Below are positions 10,176-18,599 of a stretch of 64,000 nt of DNA, piece after piece. The notes below the pieces were generated by a model. That model had not been told where the DNA came from. It searched no databases and worked only from the letters and a program-made list of their open reading frames with translations. The stretch is from CAIYYO01 sp049299895 (GTDB lineage Archaea; Altiarchaeota; Altiarchaeia; IMC4; QMZM01). The stretch spans positions 5,228-69,227 of the forward strand of contig JBAQYF010000020.1 in assembly GCA_049299895.1 (NCBI GenBank). Reading direction: 5' to 3'. Position numbers and translations under genes: made by a program. Every line of letters starts with the position of its first letter. Within the stretch, counting starts at the first letter, position 1.

Positions 10176-10220
10176 AGGCCGTTCTATATAAGACGGCCTT
10201 AATGCAGAGTTACTGCATTA
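10176..10220. terminator. Two adjacent hairpins between the pseudogene and the 251-residue membrane-protein gene
   Basis: AGGCCGT/ACGGCCT (10176-10182 with 10193-10199) is a perfect 7-bp stem, followed directly by TAATGCAG/CTGCATTA (10200-10207 with 10213-10220), an 8-bp stem next to a T run on the plus strand. The second stem contains the stop codon of the decayed reading frame. They probably separate transcripts. Confidence 0.45.
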
Positions 10221-11148
10221 TTTTTCTCCAGGAATGTCTATGCTCATAGTCATATAATTATTCGTCTCATTAGACTCCGAAACATAATCAACCGGATCGA
10301 CTACAACCGTAATATTATGCGGTCCCGCTGTCCTGGGGGTCCAGTAAAGAACGGCTTCAATAACCTGGTCCGGCAATATCTGATCTATCAAAGTGTTGTT
10401 CGTTTCATTGTAGCCGACGTACAAACGCGCATAAAAATTATCCGCGTTCAGGCTTCCCTTGTTCTTTATCGAAACCTTCACGGCATTCGAGTAGTTTACC
10501 GCAGGCACAATAGGAACAAAGGATACACCTTCAACCGACAGATCAGGGCTCCTGATCTCTACTGGAACGGTGCGGGTAGCCACGTTCCCGACCAGATCGG
10601 TGACATTGACTAGAATAGTGTAGTTTCCGTTCAGTCCTCCGCATCCCCAATAAGTGCGCTGGCCGCTGCCGATCCGGACTGGTCCTTGTGTTGTTTGCAG
10701 GTACCAGTCTGCGCTTCTTATACCGGACGCGTCTGATGCGTTCACGGCGAGGTATGCGGTGTTGTCTATTTTTTGGTTTGTGGTAGGAGTTGTAGAAGTA
10801 ATAACTGGGGGCGTATTGTCCACATACACATTGAAGTCTTGAAGATAGAATGCCCCGGAAGGTCCTTGACGGTCACAGTTATATTATGCCCCCCGTTTAA
10901 ACCTTAGGTATTCCAAACAAACTCATTCCCTGCACCTCGATGTAAGATTAAAAAAAATCCTTGCCGTAGGCCAAACCCATCTTACCCAACGTCCCGTAAT
11001 CAGTAAACAAAGACACCTGAGCCACATCACTCTCGTCGGCATCAACATAAGTCAAAACCTCATACGACGATGCATCGACAACAATTTTAACAGCATCAAA
11101 ACCCGAATTATTTTTTATTTCTCTCAATTCGGGAGGCTCAATTCCGGT
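10218..11148 (-). pseudogene. Decayed, internally deleted copy of the giant secreted-protein gene
   Basis: From 10829 to 10218 an open stretch of 203 codons encodes an Ig-like unit and a CARDB domain closely matching the corresponding part of the giant protein, down to DLVGNVATRT and SESNETNN. Just upstream the frame breaks: 10830-10920 still resembles the giant gene (GGHNITVTV) but contains a stop and a frame change. Further upstream, about 11010-11130 encodes SYEVLTYVDADESDVAQVSL, matching the giant protein's N-terminal region (NEVLTYVDVNEN). Some 900 codons that separate these parts in the intact gene are missing. No signal peptide remains. It is therefore a remnant rather than a working 203-residue gene, although expression of the open part cannot be excluded. 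Confidence 0.75.
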
Positions 11149-11310
11149 TCAATATAAGCATATAACTCCAATCTCCTTATACTTCTTGACAAGCTGCTGA
11201 ACCCGTCGGTCACTCACCTTCTGAGCCCAAGACACATCTTTAGGCAGATTACCGTGTTTGACCACCCGATTCACAAGCCAACGAATCTTATGGCAGGTCA
11301 ACTTCGTCAT
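11149..11310 (-). pseudogene. Truncated transposase/integrase N-terminal (helix-turn-helix) fragment
   Basis: A 53-codon stretch starts MTKLTCHKIRWLVNRVVKHG and contains VSDRRVQQLVKKYKEIG, the pattern of the helix-turn-helix at the N-terminus of IS481-like/integrase-type archaeal transposases (RRVQQL..Y...G). Homology stops abruptly and the frame ends in TGA at 11149, beyond which the same frame continues into the giant-gene remnant. The catalytic DDE domain is absent. No terminal inverted repeats were recognised. It looks like a mobile-element scar at the edge of the decayed gene copy. Confidence 0.55.
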
Positions 11311-11399
11311 AGGTTCAGACACGAACCCAAAACGAAATAATTTCAGGACTCTACAATAAAAGAAATCAGCCAGTACCTATTTTGATCATCCTGAAAATC

Positions 11400-13172
11400 T
11401 TATTCAACCGTCACCGACTTCGCCAGGTTCCTCGGCTTGTCGGGATCGATCCCCTTGCTCGTCGACAAATAATATGCAAACAGGTGTAATGGGACAACAT
11501 AAAGGATCGGCGAGAGCACCGGGTCGCATACCGGGACCATGAATTCCCCGTCTTCGGCTACCGTGAGAATGGTCGCCTTTCTTGCGCGTGCTTCCTGCAT
11601 GTTGCTTTCCATCTTTTCCTTCAGGTCGTCGTTCGGGCATACTGCGATCACAGTCACCCCTTTTTCGAGGAGCGCAAGCGGTCCGTGTTTCAGTTCTCCA
11701 CCGGGGTATGCTTCGGCGTGTATGTAGCTGATCTCTTTTAGTTTGAGTGCGCCTTCCAATGCGGTCGGGTAGTTGAGCCTTCTTCCCAGGTAGAAGAAGC
11801 TTTTGCAGTCTTTCTGTTCGGCTGCGAGTTTCTTTATTTGTTCTCTTGCGTTCAGGATGTAGTTTATCTTGTCCGGCATCCCGTGGAGGCCGTCTAGTAT
11901 CTCGTTATAGTATGCTTCTGTGATCTTTCCTTTTTCCTTTGCGACCGATAATGCGAGCATTGTCAGGGTCGTTGCCTGGCCGACGTATGCTTTCGTCGAT
12001 GCGACGGCGATCTCCGGTCCCGAGTATGTGTAGATGTTGTCGTCGGACATCCTCGTGAGTGAGGAGCCGACCGCATTGACGACGCTTATTATGTATGCGC
12101 CGCGGTTCTTTGCCTCTTTTACGCTGGCAAGAGTGTCCGCCGTCTCCCCCGACTGGGATACTGCGATGACTGCGCATCCTTTTCCTACGGCGTTTATCGT
12201 GGAGTAGCGGAATTCGGATGCGATTATCGTGTCTGCTGCTATCCCGTATCTTTCGAATACGTATTTTCCGACCAGCCCGGCGTACGACGCCGTCCCGCAG
12301 GCGACGACGTATATGCGTTCGTATTTTGCGAGTTTCTTTGCGGCCGCATATATTGTATCAAGCCCTTTCAGAGCGTTCTTCACGGCGGAGGGCTCTTCGA
12401 ATATCTCTTTTAGCATGAAGTGGTCGAAGCCTTCTTTTTCGGCGGCTTTCACGTCCCATTTGATCTCGTGTATCTCCTTTTTGACGTCTATCCCTGTGTC
12501 TAGGCGCTTTATTGAGACATGGTCTTTCTTTACTATGCCGTATTCCATGTCTTCGAGGATTATTACTTTCTTTGTCTCGGACAGGACTGCGGGAGTGTCT
12601 GATGCGATGAAATTCTCCCCTGTTCCAAGGCCGATTATGAGCGGGCTCTCCTTTCTTGCGACAAGTATCCTGTCCGGCGATCCGGAGTCTACCGCGACGA
12701 GGGCGAAACTTCCCTTCAGTTTTTTTAGGGAGGAAACGAACGCTTCTTCGAAGTCGCCGGAGTATAGTTCTTCTATCAGGTGGGGTATTACTTCGGTATC
12801 GGTCTGTGACAAGAATCTGTGGCCCTTTTTCTTCAGTTCCTCGCGTAGTTCCTTGTAGTTCTCGACTATGCCGTTGTGGCATACCGTGAATTGCCCTGTG
12901 CAGTCGCTGTGGGGGTGAGAATTCTCGTCGGACGGTTCGCCATGGGTCGCCCAGCGCGTGTGGGCGATGCCTGTCTTGGAGTCCAGGTCCGTTATCTTAG
13001 AGTTTTTCCGGACTTCGTCTACTTTGCCTTTTCCGCGGGAGACGACGACTTTCCCCTCGTAAAAACATGCCACCCCTGCAGAATCATAGCCCCGGTACTC
13101 CAGTTTCTTGAGCATGTCGAAGAGTATCCTCGGGGCGTTCCTTGCTCCGACGTATCCGGCAATTCCGCACAT
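11400..13172 (-). CDS. glmS: Glutamine--fructose-6-phosphate aminotransferase (isomerizing)
   Basis: 590 residues. The N-terminus MCGIAGYVG supplies the Ntn-type Cys nucleophile after Met removal, followed by GATase_6 motifs (RGYDSAG, AHTRWATHG, CHNGIVEN). Two SIS domains follow, with CGTASYAG and SQSGETADTLA in the first, and the C-terminus ends LAKSVTVE, as expected for GlmS. It makes glucosamine-6-phosphate for UDP-GlcNAc, feeding surface glycans and N-glycosylation, which fits the glycosylation-rich surface proteins nearby. It is monocistronic with its own TATA box. Length is slightly below the bacterial enzyme (about 609). Confidence 0.97.
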   Translation of the reverse strand: MCGIAGYVGARNAPRILFDMLKKLEYRGYDSAGVACFYEGKVVVSRGKGKVDEVRKNSKITDLDSKTGIAHTRWATHGEPSDENSHPHSDCTGQFTVCHNGIVENYKELREELKKKGHRFLSQTDTEVIPHLIEELYSGDFEEAFVSSLKKLKGSFALVAVDSGSPDRILVARKESPLIIGLGTGENFIASDTPAVLSETKKVIILEDMEYGIVKKDHVSIKRLDTGIDVKKEIHEIKWDVKAAEKEGFDHFMLKEIFEEPSAVKNALKGLDTIYAAAKKLAKYERIYVVACGTASYAGLVGKYVFERYGIAADTIIASEFRYSTINAVGKGCAVIAVSQSGETADTLASVKEAKNRGAYIISVVNAVGSSLTRMSDDNIYTYSGPEIAVASTKAYVGQATTLTMLALSVAKEKGKITEAYYNEILDGLHGMPDKINYILNAREQIKKLAAEQKDCKSFFYLGRRLNYPTALEGALKLKEISYIHAEAYPGGELKHGPLALLEKGVTVIAVCPNDDLKEKMESNMQEARARKATILTVAEDGEFMVPVCDPVLSPILYVVPLHLFAYYLSTSKGIDPDKPRNLAKSVTVE

Positions 13173-13189
13173 AGTTATATATTAATATA

Positions 13190-13200
13190 ATTAATATAAA
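13190..13200 (-). promoter_or_regulatory. TATA box for glmS
   Basis: On the minus strand TTTATATTAAT lies 18-28 bases before the glmS ATG at 13172, within a strongly AT-rich stretch. The spacing suggests a leaderless transcript. Confidence 0.5.
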
Positions 13201-13213
13201 TATTGTTTAATAT

Positions 13214-13579
13214 TTATCCTTTTAACTTGATTATCGCTTCGGCAAGGTCTCCGTTTGATTCTTCTATGGCTTGCCGGGCATCGTCCCTGGAAACCCCTGT
13301 CTGCTCGCAGACCAGGTCCACGTCTTCGTCCGATATCTCCACCGGGCCGCTGGTATCTTCTATTGCTCCGGTATCTTCCTGCGTGCTTACTTTTCCGCCG
13401 GTTATGTTGAATACGACCTGGCCCTGGACGGTCATCTTCATGACGTCCGGACCCTCTATGATCGTCTTCTTTCCGCCTCCTTCTATTATGACGCGGTCTG
13501 CGGGTATTTCATCTGATTTGATGCCCATGCGGCTCATCATCTGCTTCATCTGCTTGGGGTTCATGCCTCCTGGAAACAT
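13214..13579 (-). CDS. nac: Nascent polypeptide-associated complex protein (archaeal alpha-NAC)
   Basis: The start is placed at MFPGGMNPKQMKQMMSRMG, the usual archaeal NAC N-terminus, giving 121 residues; the frame is open a further 20 codons upstream but would run into the divergent thpR gene. A NAC beta-barrel segment (about residues 25-70, DRVIIEGGGKKTIIEGPDV) is followed by a C-terminal UBA domain (DVDLVCEQTGVSRDDARQAI). It binds ribosomes and nascent chains in the cytosol. It is divergently arranged with thpR across about 50 bp. Confidence 0.95.
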   Translation of the reverse strand: MFPGGMNPKQMKQMMSRMGIKSDEIPADRVIIEGGGKKTIIEGPDVMKMTVQGQVVFNITGGKVSTQEDTGAIEDTSGPVEISDEDVDLVCEQTGVSRDDARQAIEESNGDLAEAIIKLKG

Positions 13580-13629
13580 ATTTTTGCACCTGGTCTCTTT
13601 TTTAAACGGATAACAGATAATCTTATGGA

Positions 13630-14175
13630 ATGCGCGCATTTATAGCAGTGTCATGCCCGCCTGAGGTTAAAGCGCAACTTGCGCAGGCGGCTGAGAGGCT
13701 CAAGCCCATGGGAGACCTGAAGGTCGTCGGGGAGGAGAACATGCACCTTACGCTCCGTTTCCTTGGAGAGGTTGAAGAAAACAAAGTAGAAGAACTTATC
13801 TCTGCGCTATCTACCGTAAAGAAGCAGGGCGGATTCGTAGTATGCGTAAAAGGACTGAGTGCGTTCCCCGGTCCCGGCAGTCCGCGGGTGCTGTGGGCCG
13901 GAACCGGGAAGGGGGATAAGGAGCTCAGGGAGTTGCATGAAGCAATCGACGGAGTTATCGGTCCTTTGGGATTTGGAAGAGACGAGCATTTTTCTTCGCA
14001 TTATACGATTGCGAGGGTAAAATACCTAAAAGAGAAAACGGGTCTGAGACAAATTCTGGACGAATACAAAGAGAAAGTCTTCGGCTGTTTTTTGGTTGAT
14101 TCGTTCTGTCTGATGAAAAGCGAATTACACAGGATCGGGCCCGTGTATACTGTAGTAAGAGAATTCAGGTTATAA
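13630..14175 (+). CDS. thpR: RNA 2',3'-cyclic phosphodiesterase (LigT/ThpR family)
   Basis: The 181-residue protein has the two HxTx motifs of the 2H phosphoesterase superfamily: HLTL at residue 39 and HYTI at residue 124, each donating a catalytic His and Thr. Length and spacing match ThpR, which hydrolyses 2',3'-cyclic phosphate RNA ends and was first known as a 2'-5' RNA ligase of tRNA halves. A T-rich TATA-like stretch (TTTTTTAAA, about 13600) lies about 25 bp before the ATG, consistent with leaderless expression. Confidence 0.93.
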   Translation: MRAFIAVSCPPEVKAQLAQAAERLKPMGDLKVVGEENMHLTLRFLGEVEENKVEELISALSTVKKQGGFVVCVKGLSAFPGPGSPRVLWAGTGKGDKELRELHEAIDGVIGPLGFGRDEHFSSHYTIARVKYLKEKTGLRQILDEYKEKVFGCFLVDSFCLMKSELHRIGPVYTVVREFRL

Positions 14176-14201
14176 TAGGAGAATAAAAGGATATGAGGGT
14201 A

Positions 14202-14597
14202 TTATTCCTCGTCGTGCGTCCTTCTCTTTGCCGCCCTGTGGACTATGTGTATCCCTTCGGGTACGAGCAGGATCTTTTCGACGGACAGCCTTCCGATGTC
14301 TCCGTCAAGGTCTTCGACCGTTTCCGAGAGTTCCTTTGTGATGTTCCTCAGGAGTACCTGGTTGTCGAGTACCTGTCTTATGTTGAGTAGGACAATGTTC
14401 CCTTTCTCCAGTTCTTTTATGACTGATCCGACGCCTTTTCCGTCGCTGTCGAGGTCTATGGGCTTGACGTACGTCACGTCCTCGCGTTCTATGATCTTGC
14501 CGTCTCTTATGGAGAGATCGGTTAAGTAGTTCTCGATGTCTATATCTTCTTCTGCCCTAGGTGCTTCCTTTTTTCCGAAAATCTTTTTAAGAACCAT
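14202..14597 (-). CDS. sepF: Cell division protein SepF
   Basis: The 131-residue protein has a basic, potentially amphipathic N-terminus (MVLKKIFGKK) suited to membrane binding, then a SepF/DUF552 core from about residue 48 to 125 (VIKELEKGNIVLLNIRQV, then LSVEKILLVPEGIHIV). Archaeal SepF anchors FtsZ to the membrane. No ftsZ is in the window. It faces thpR tail to tail and is divergent from cdc6, with the AT-rich gap between them. Confidence 0.9.
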   Translation of the reverse strand: MVLKKIFGKKEAPRAEEDIDIENYLTDLSIRDGKIIEREDVTYVKPIDLDSDGKGVGSVIKELEKGNIVLLNIRQVLDNQVLLRNITKELSETVEDLDGDIGRLSVEKILLVPEGIHIVHRAAKRRTHDEE

Positions 14598-14761
14598 TTT
14601 GGAACCTGCCTTTCTTCTAATATATTATACAATAAATTTTTATAATATTAACTTACATCTAAATATATAAAAGTTTTTACTTAAAAGATGAAGGGCCCAG
14701 ATTTAATCTCATCCTGCAATATACTATAGTGACTTGGAATAATAGGCTTATGTGATAGATA
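14598..14761. other. AT-rich divergent promoter region upstream of sepF and cdc6; possible replication origin
   Basis: This gap is very AT-rich (for example 14620-14690) and contains TATA-like elements for both directions, including AAATATATAAAAG near 14662 and AATATACTATAG near 14718. Archaeal origins often lie next to orc1/cdc6, but I could not find an origin recognition box or repeated inverted elements here, so an origin is only a positional guess. Confidence 0.25.
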
Positions 14762-16027
14762 ATGACTGAGAACATTTTCGAAGCAGAGCTCAAAGAGCAG
14801 CGCATCTTCCGCAATCTCGAAGTATTGTCTCCGCATTACGTTCCGCCTGAGCTTCCGCACAGGGAGAAGGAGATAAAGGAAGTAACCAGGCTCATTGCCC
14901 CCATTCTGCGGAACCAGAAGCCGTCCAACGTCTTCATCTATGGGAAGACGGGGACAGGCAAGACCTGCGTTGTCCGCTATGTCACGAAGAAATTGATGGA
15001 GTTTGCAGACAACCCCGAGAAGAACACATCCAAGACCGTTGTCCGCGTCGCTTATATGAACTGCAAGGTCAAAAACAGCAAATACCAGGTTTTACTGCGC
15101 CTCGCGGAGGACGAAGCGCTTAACGCAGGCCTCAATGACGCCCCCCTCAAGGACCGCCCGGACAAAGAGCTTAAGGGCATGGACCCAAACGGCCTCTATG
15201 ACAGGATATTCAAGGTCGTAAAGGGGAATAACATGAATCTCATCATCGTCTTGGACGAGATAGACATGATCAAGGGAAAGGACTTAAACGACCTTATGTA
15301 CAGCCTTATAAGGATGAACGACGAACTCCCAGGAGGCCACGTATCCATAATTGGGATGAGCAACGATATGAAGCTGAAAAAGAGGCTCGACCCGAGAAGC
15401 CTTTCTACTTTATGCGAAGAAGAAAGGGTTTTTCCGCCGTATAATGCGATACAGATAAAGGCCATCCTGAAACAGAGGATCTCCGCCGGATTCCAGGACG
15501 AAGTGGTCGACACGTTGACCATTTCTAAGATAGCTGCATACTCCGCCCAGGACGGCGACGCAAGATACGCACTGCGGCTCCTGCGGAAGGCCGGCGACCT
15601 GGGCGAGTCCCTGGGAGCAGACAAAATCCTGCCCGAACACGTAGAGAACGCAAAGAAAGCAGTCGAGGACGACATTATGGGCGAAGGGATGAAGAATCTT
15701 CCCGAACATCAGCAGATAGTCATGTATTCGATAGCTGCCTTGGCACTCCAGGGGGGAATGCAGAAACGCCTCTCCGGTTTGTCAGAAGGAGACCTTTTCA
15801 CTGGAGAAGTCTTCGAAGCATACGAGAGCAACTGCAGGGTCCTCGCAAGGAATCCGCGGACGATAAGGCAGTTCTCGCAGTACCTGAACGAATTGGAAAT
15901 GCAGGGATTTATCACTACGACTATGTCAGGTAAAGGCATACGCGGGAACACCAGGCTGATACGCCTGGGGTATCCGCCCGAGGAGATAAAGTGCACGATA
16001 AAAGCGTGCCTCGGGATAGACCAGTAG
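14762..16027 (+). CDS. cdc6: Orc1/Cdc6 replication initiator
   Basis: 421 residues. An AAA+ domain carries Walker A GKTGTGKT (residues 61-68), Walker B LIIVLDEIDM and a sensor-1 region (SIIGMSNDMKLKKRLDPR), followed by a lid with GDARYALRLLRKAGD and a C-terminal winged helix (RQFSQYLNELEMQGFI). These define the archaeal initiator that binds origin recognition boxes and loads MCM. It is about the usual length (about 400). The following Cys-repeat lipoprotein gene begins almost at its stop codon. Confidence 0.95.
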   Translation: MTENIFEAELKEQRIFRNLEVLSPHYVPPELPHREKEIKEVTRLIAPILRNQKPSNVFIYGKTGTGKTCVVRYVTKKLMEFADNPEKNTSKTVVRVAYMNCKVKNSKYQVLLRLAEDEALNAGLNDAPLKDRPDKELKGMDPNGLYDRIFKVVKGNNMNLIIVLDEIDMIKGKDLNDLMYSLIRMNDELPGGHVSIIGMSNDMKLKKRLDPRSLSTLCEEERVFPPYNAIQIKAILKQRISAGFQDEVVDTLTISKIAAYSAQDGDARYALRLLRKAGDLGESLGADKILPEHVENAKKAVEDDIMGEGMKNLPEHQQIVMYSIAALALQGGMQKRLSGLSEGDLFTGEVFEAYESNCRVLARNPRTIRQFSQYLNELEMQGFITTTMSGKGIRGNTRLIRLGYPPEEIKCTIKACLGIDQ

Positions 16028-16048
16028 ATGCTGATACCGTATGCATAT

Positions 16049-16594
16049 ATGAAAACCATCCTTGTCGCCGTCTTCCTGCTCCTGATTTTCGCCTGCTACA
16101 TCAATAAAGAAGCAAGTGATCCGGGGTGCGAAGCCCTTATCGACCTAAGCCAAAAGGACGGGTGCTACCAGGAAAAGGGGATCGTAACGGGGGATATCGC
16201 GTACTGCGAGAAGATCGCAGGCTCCGTTTTTCGGGACCGCTGCTTTTTTTATGTTGCTACAGACAGTTCCACGCAGTCTTTGTGCGGCAGGATAGAGAAC
16301 CCGAACGATGTGAACCACTGCTATGCGCTCGTATCAGGGAACGATTCATTCTGCGCCATGGTCGGGAGGGAGGACCGCAGAGACAAGTGTTATTACGATC
16401 TTGGCTCGGCAGGGCATGTATCGTCCTGCGGGCTGATATCCGACGGATTCTTACGGGATAACTGTTATACTGCATATGTATACGGCACGGGGGACATTGT
16501 TTTCTGCGAGAAAGTCTCGGACCCGGATAACAAGAGGGTCTGTTTTTTTTATCCGTACAGGAAAAGAGGGAGGGTCCGAAAACCAGTCCGGTGA
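16049..16594 (+). CDS. Putative lipoprotein made of six C-x11-C repeats
   Basis: The start at 16049 gives MKTILVAVFLLLIFAC, a signal sequence with a lipobox-like LIFAC (Cys16); an ATG at 16028, right after the cdc6 stop, is also in frame. The remaining 165 residues are six units with exactly eleven residues between paired cysteines: CEALIDLSQKDGC, CEKIAGSVFRDRC, CGRIENPNDVNHC, CAMVGREDRRDKC, CGLISDGFLRDNC and CEKVSDPDNKRVC. A basic tail follows. The same unit occurs in the membrane protein at 9393. It is likely a disulfide-stapled helical-hairpin array outside the membrane. I recognise no named family and no catalytic motif. Confidence 0.8.
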   Translation: MKTILVAVFLLLIFACYINKEASDPGCEALIDLSQKDGCYQEKGIVTGDIAYCEKIAGSVFRDRCFFYVATDSSTQSLCGRIENPNDVNHCYALVSGNDSFCAMVGREDRRDKCYYDLGSAGHVSSCGLISDGFLRDNCYTAYVYGTGDIVFCEKVSDPDNKRVCFFYPYRKRGRVRKPVR

Positions 16595-16609
16595 TACCGG
16601 GAAGAATAC

Positions 16610-16628
16610 TGCGGGGAAAATGCCCGCA
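16610..16628 (+). terminator. Hairpin after the Cys-repeat lipoprotein gene
   Basis: TGCGGG and CCCGCA form a 6-bp stem with a 7-base loop, followed about 15 bases later by a T-rich stretch. It separates this transcript from the radical SAM operon, whose TATA-like CTATATTTTTAAG lies near 16668, about 25 bp before the next ATG. Confidence 0.4.
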
Positions 16629-16697
16629 TCTGCCGGGAATTTTTCCCCCTGAAATATAATCGCCTACTCTATATTTTTAAGAGGATTAATCAATAAA

Positions 16698-17795
16698 ATG
16701 ATGATCAAAGGCGTTAAAACGGAGAGGCAGCTTGACAGAAAGGCTATCGACGAATTGTTCAAAGAGGGCTACGTATATGCGCCTCACGGAGCATACATAC
16801 GCAAGACCCACGGGATAGAGATATGCAAGGTGCCGATGAACGCCAATTTCACCTGCCCCAACTGGGACGGCCGATTAAGCAAAGAAGGATGCATCTATTG
16901 CCCGAATTTTGCAAGGCAGTTCACGTACGAATCCTTCAGGCGCGTTATAGGACAGGGGATAAAAGAGCAGGTCAGAGACCAGGTCGAATACTACAGGAAC
17001 AAGGGCGCAGGCCAAAAGTTCCTGGTATACATCGCCTTCGGGACGAACACGTATCTTCCGGTCCCGGAACTAAAGAAGATATTCGACGAAACGCTTGATC
17101 ACCCGGACGTCATAGGCCTGACAATCGGCACCCGCCCGGACTGTTTGCCGGACGAGGTAATGGATCTCCTTGGAGACTACGTCAGGCAGGGCTATGAGAT
17201 ATGGCTTGAAGTAGGCCAGCAGACGATGCATTATCATACCGTTGAGAGCGTTCTGCGCCACCACGGGGTCGCGGAGACTATAAGGGTCATCCAGGAAGCG
17301 CATAAGAGGGGGATACTTGTCTGCATGTTCCTGATTATGGGCCTGCCTTATGAGACGAGGAGCGAGATGATAGAGACCGCCCGCCTGATATCCGTTCTCG
17401 GGGTGGATGCGATAAAGATCTATCCCTGCCTCGTGATGAAGGACACAAGGCTGTTGCAGGAATACAAAACCGGGAGATACAGGCCTCTTTCCATGACTGA
17501 ATACGCGCAACTGATGGCGGATTTCCTGGAGCATCTGACTCCTTATCTGCTGGTCCAGAGGATATCGAAGGACTGCGGCCTCGACGGGAAGGTCGTACCG
17601 GAATGGGATACCCACAGGTTTTTAGTGGGCCCAAGAGTGGAGAAGATACTCGCCATCCGCGGAACAAGACAGGGCAGCAAATACAAACTGGGCCTTTCTG
17701 CAAGCGAACTGGAACCCCTATGCCAGCCGGACAAGGGGAAGAAGAAAGTAAAAAAGAAGAGCCTGCAGGAAATGGAGGAAAAGTTCGTTATCTGA
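16698..17795 (+). CDS. Radical SAM protein, TIGR01212/YhcC-YtqA type
   Basis: 365 residues. The cluster motif is the variant CPNWDG...GCIYC with Cys53, Cys65 and Cys68, typical of the TIGR01212 family, whose first two cysteines are spaced more widely than in classical CxxxCxxC. LEVGQQT and GLPYET further along fit the family's radical SAM barrel. These proteins were often annotated as coproporphyrinogen oxidase-like, but their substrate is not established here. It starts a likely operon with the GIDE-domain gene (4-bp gap). The first gene has a TATA box at leaderless spacing. The C-terminus is Lys-rich. Confidence 0.85.
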   Translation: MMIKGVKTERQLDRKAIDELFKEGYVYAPHGAYIRKTHGIEICKVPMNANFTCPNWDGRLSKEGCIYCPNFARQFTYESFRRVIGQGIKEQVRDQVEYYRNKGAGQKFLVYIAFGTNTYLPVPELKKIFDETLDHPDVIGLTIGTRPDCLPDEVMDLLGDYVRQGYEIWLEVGQQTMHYHTVESVLRHHGVAETIRVIQEAHKRGILVCMFLIMGLPYETRSEMIETARLISVLGVDAIKIYPCLVMKDTRLLQEYKTGRYRPLSMTEYAQLMADFLEHLTPYLLVQRISKDCGLDGKVVPEWDTHRFLVGPRVEKILAIRGTRQGSKYKLGLSASELEPLCQPDKGKKKVKKKSLQEMEEKFVI

Positions 17796-17799
17796 CAAG

Positions 17800-18555
17800 A
17801 TGCCCGATGCAGGAATACTCCCAATCGGATTATTCGGATTCCTTATAGGAGCAGGATTGTTCATATACGGCTTCAGGCAGCTGTCGCATAAGAGGCTCAT
17901 AGAGAACATCCCCACGTCGAAGATCAGGTCGATAGCACTCGGCCTCGTGGAGATAACGGGAAAAGCAATAGCAGTCGAAGGCACTACCCGGCCAGGCCCT
18001 TTTACGGGAAAGGACTGCATATACTATTTCTACACGATAGAGGAACACCGCAGGCAGGGGAAGAACAGCAGATGGGTGACGATCAAGAAAGAAGAGTACC
18101 GGCCGGAATTCTACGTGCAGGACGATACCGGGAAGATCCTCGTGAACCCCGAAGGCGCGCAGATAAACGTTCCAGGGGATTACGAATACAACTCAGGGCT
18201 GCTCAACGATCCCCCGGCTCATGTGAAGGAGTTCCTGAAGGCAAGCGACATATCCCATGACAGCTTCCTGGGATTGAACAAGCGCATGAGGTACCGCGAA
18301 TACCTGATAGAGCCCGGAGACGCAGTGTACGTAATGGGCTCCGCGGCGGATAATCCGGTGATCGCGCATACTGCGGATGATCACACGAGCAGGCTGATAA
18401 TACAGAAAGGCGTGAACCAGAAGTTCTATTACATATCCGACCGGTCCGAGAAAGGGATAGTTTCCGCCCTGAAATGGCAGGCCTTCGGAGGAATAGCGAC
18501 AGGGGCTCTTGTATGCGCGTTATGCCTTGCATACGTGGTCGCAAGCCTGGTGTGA
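17800..18555 (+). CDS. GIDE-domain membrane protein
   Basis: 251 residues with an N-terminal transmembrane helix (about 7-25), a central soluble domain and a C-terminal transmembrane helix (about 230-250). The central part (KIRSIALGLVEITGKA, GPFTGKDCIYYFYTIEE) matches the GIDE domain found in MULAN-type E3 ligases and in many prokaryotic membrane proteins. There is no RING. It sits directly before a lemA gene, an association commonly seen in prokaryotes. The specific function is unknown; envelope stress or membrane protein quality control is an inference. Confidence 0.75.
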   Translation: MPDAGILPIGLFGFLIGAGLFIYGFRQLSHKRLIENIPTSKIRSIALGLVEITGKAIAVEGTTRPGPFTGKDCIYYFYTIEEHRRQGKNSRWVTIKKEEYRPEFYVQDDTGKILVNPEGAQINVPGDYEYNSGLLNDPPAHVKEFLKASDISHDSFLGLNKRMRYREYLIEPGDAVYVMGSAADNPVIAHTADDHTSRLIIQKGVNQKFYYISDRSEKGIVSALKWQAFGGIATGALVCALCLAYVVASLV

Positions 18556-18599
18556 GGCTTATTAGAAAGATAATTCCATGATTAATCAGGGATAAAAAA

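Noticed and set aside
10218..10829. A free-standing 203-residue CARDB protein gene
   Set aside because: It lacks a signal peptide and ribosome site, and the upstream sequence continues the homology to the giant gene in broken frames, so a remnant is more likely.
14598..14761. Replication origin next to cdc6
   Set aside because: Not accepted as a firm call: AT-rich and well placed, but no origin recognition box or inverted repeat could be found by eye.
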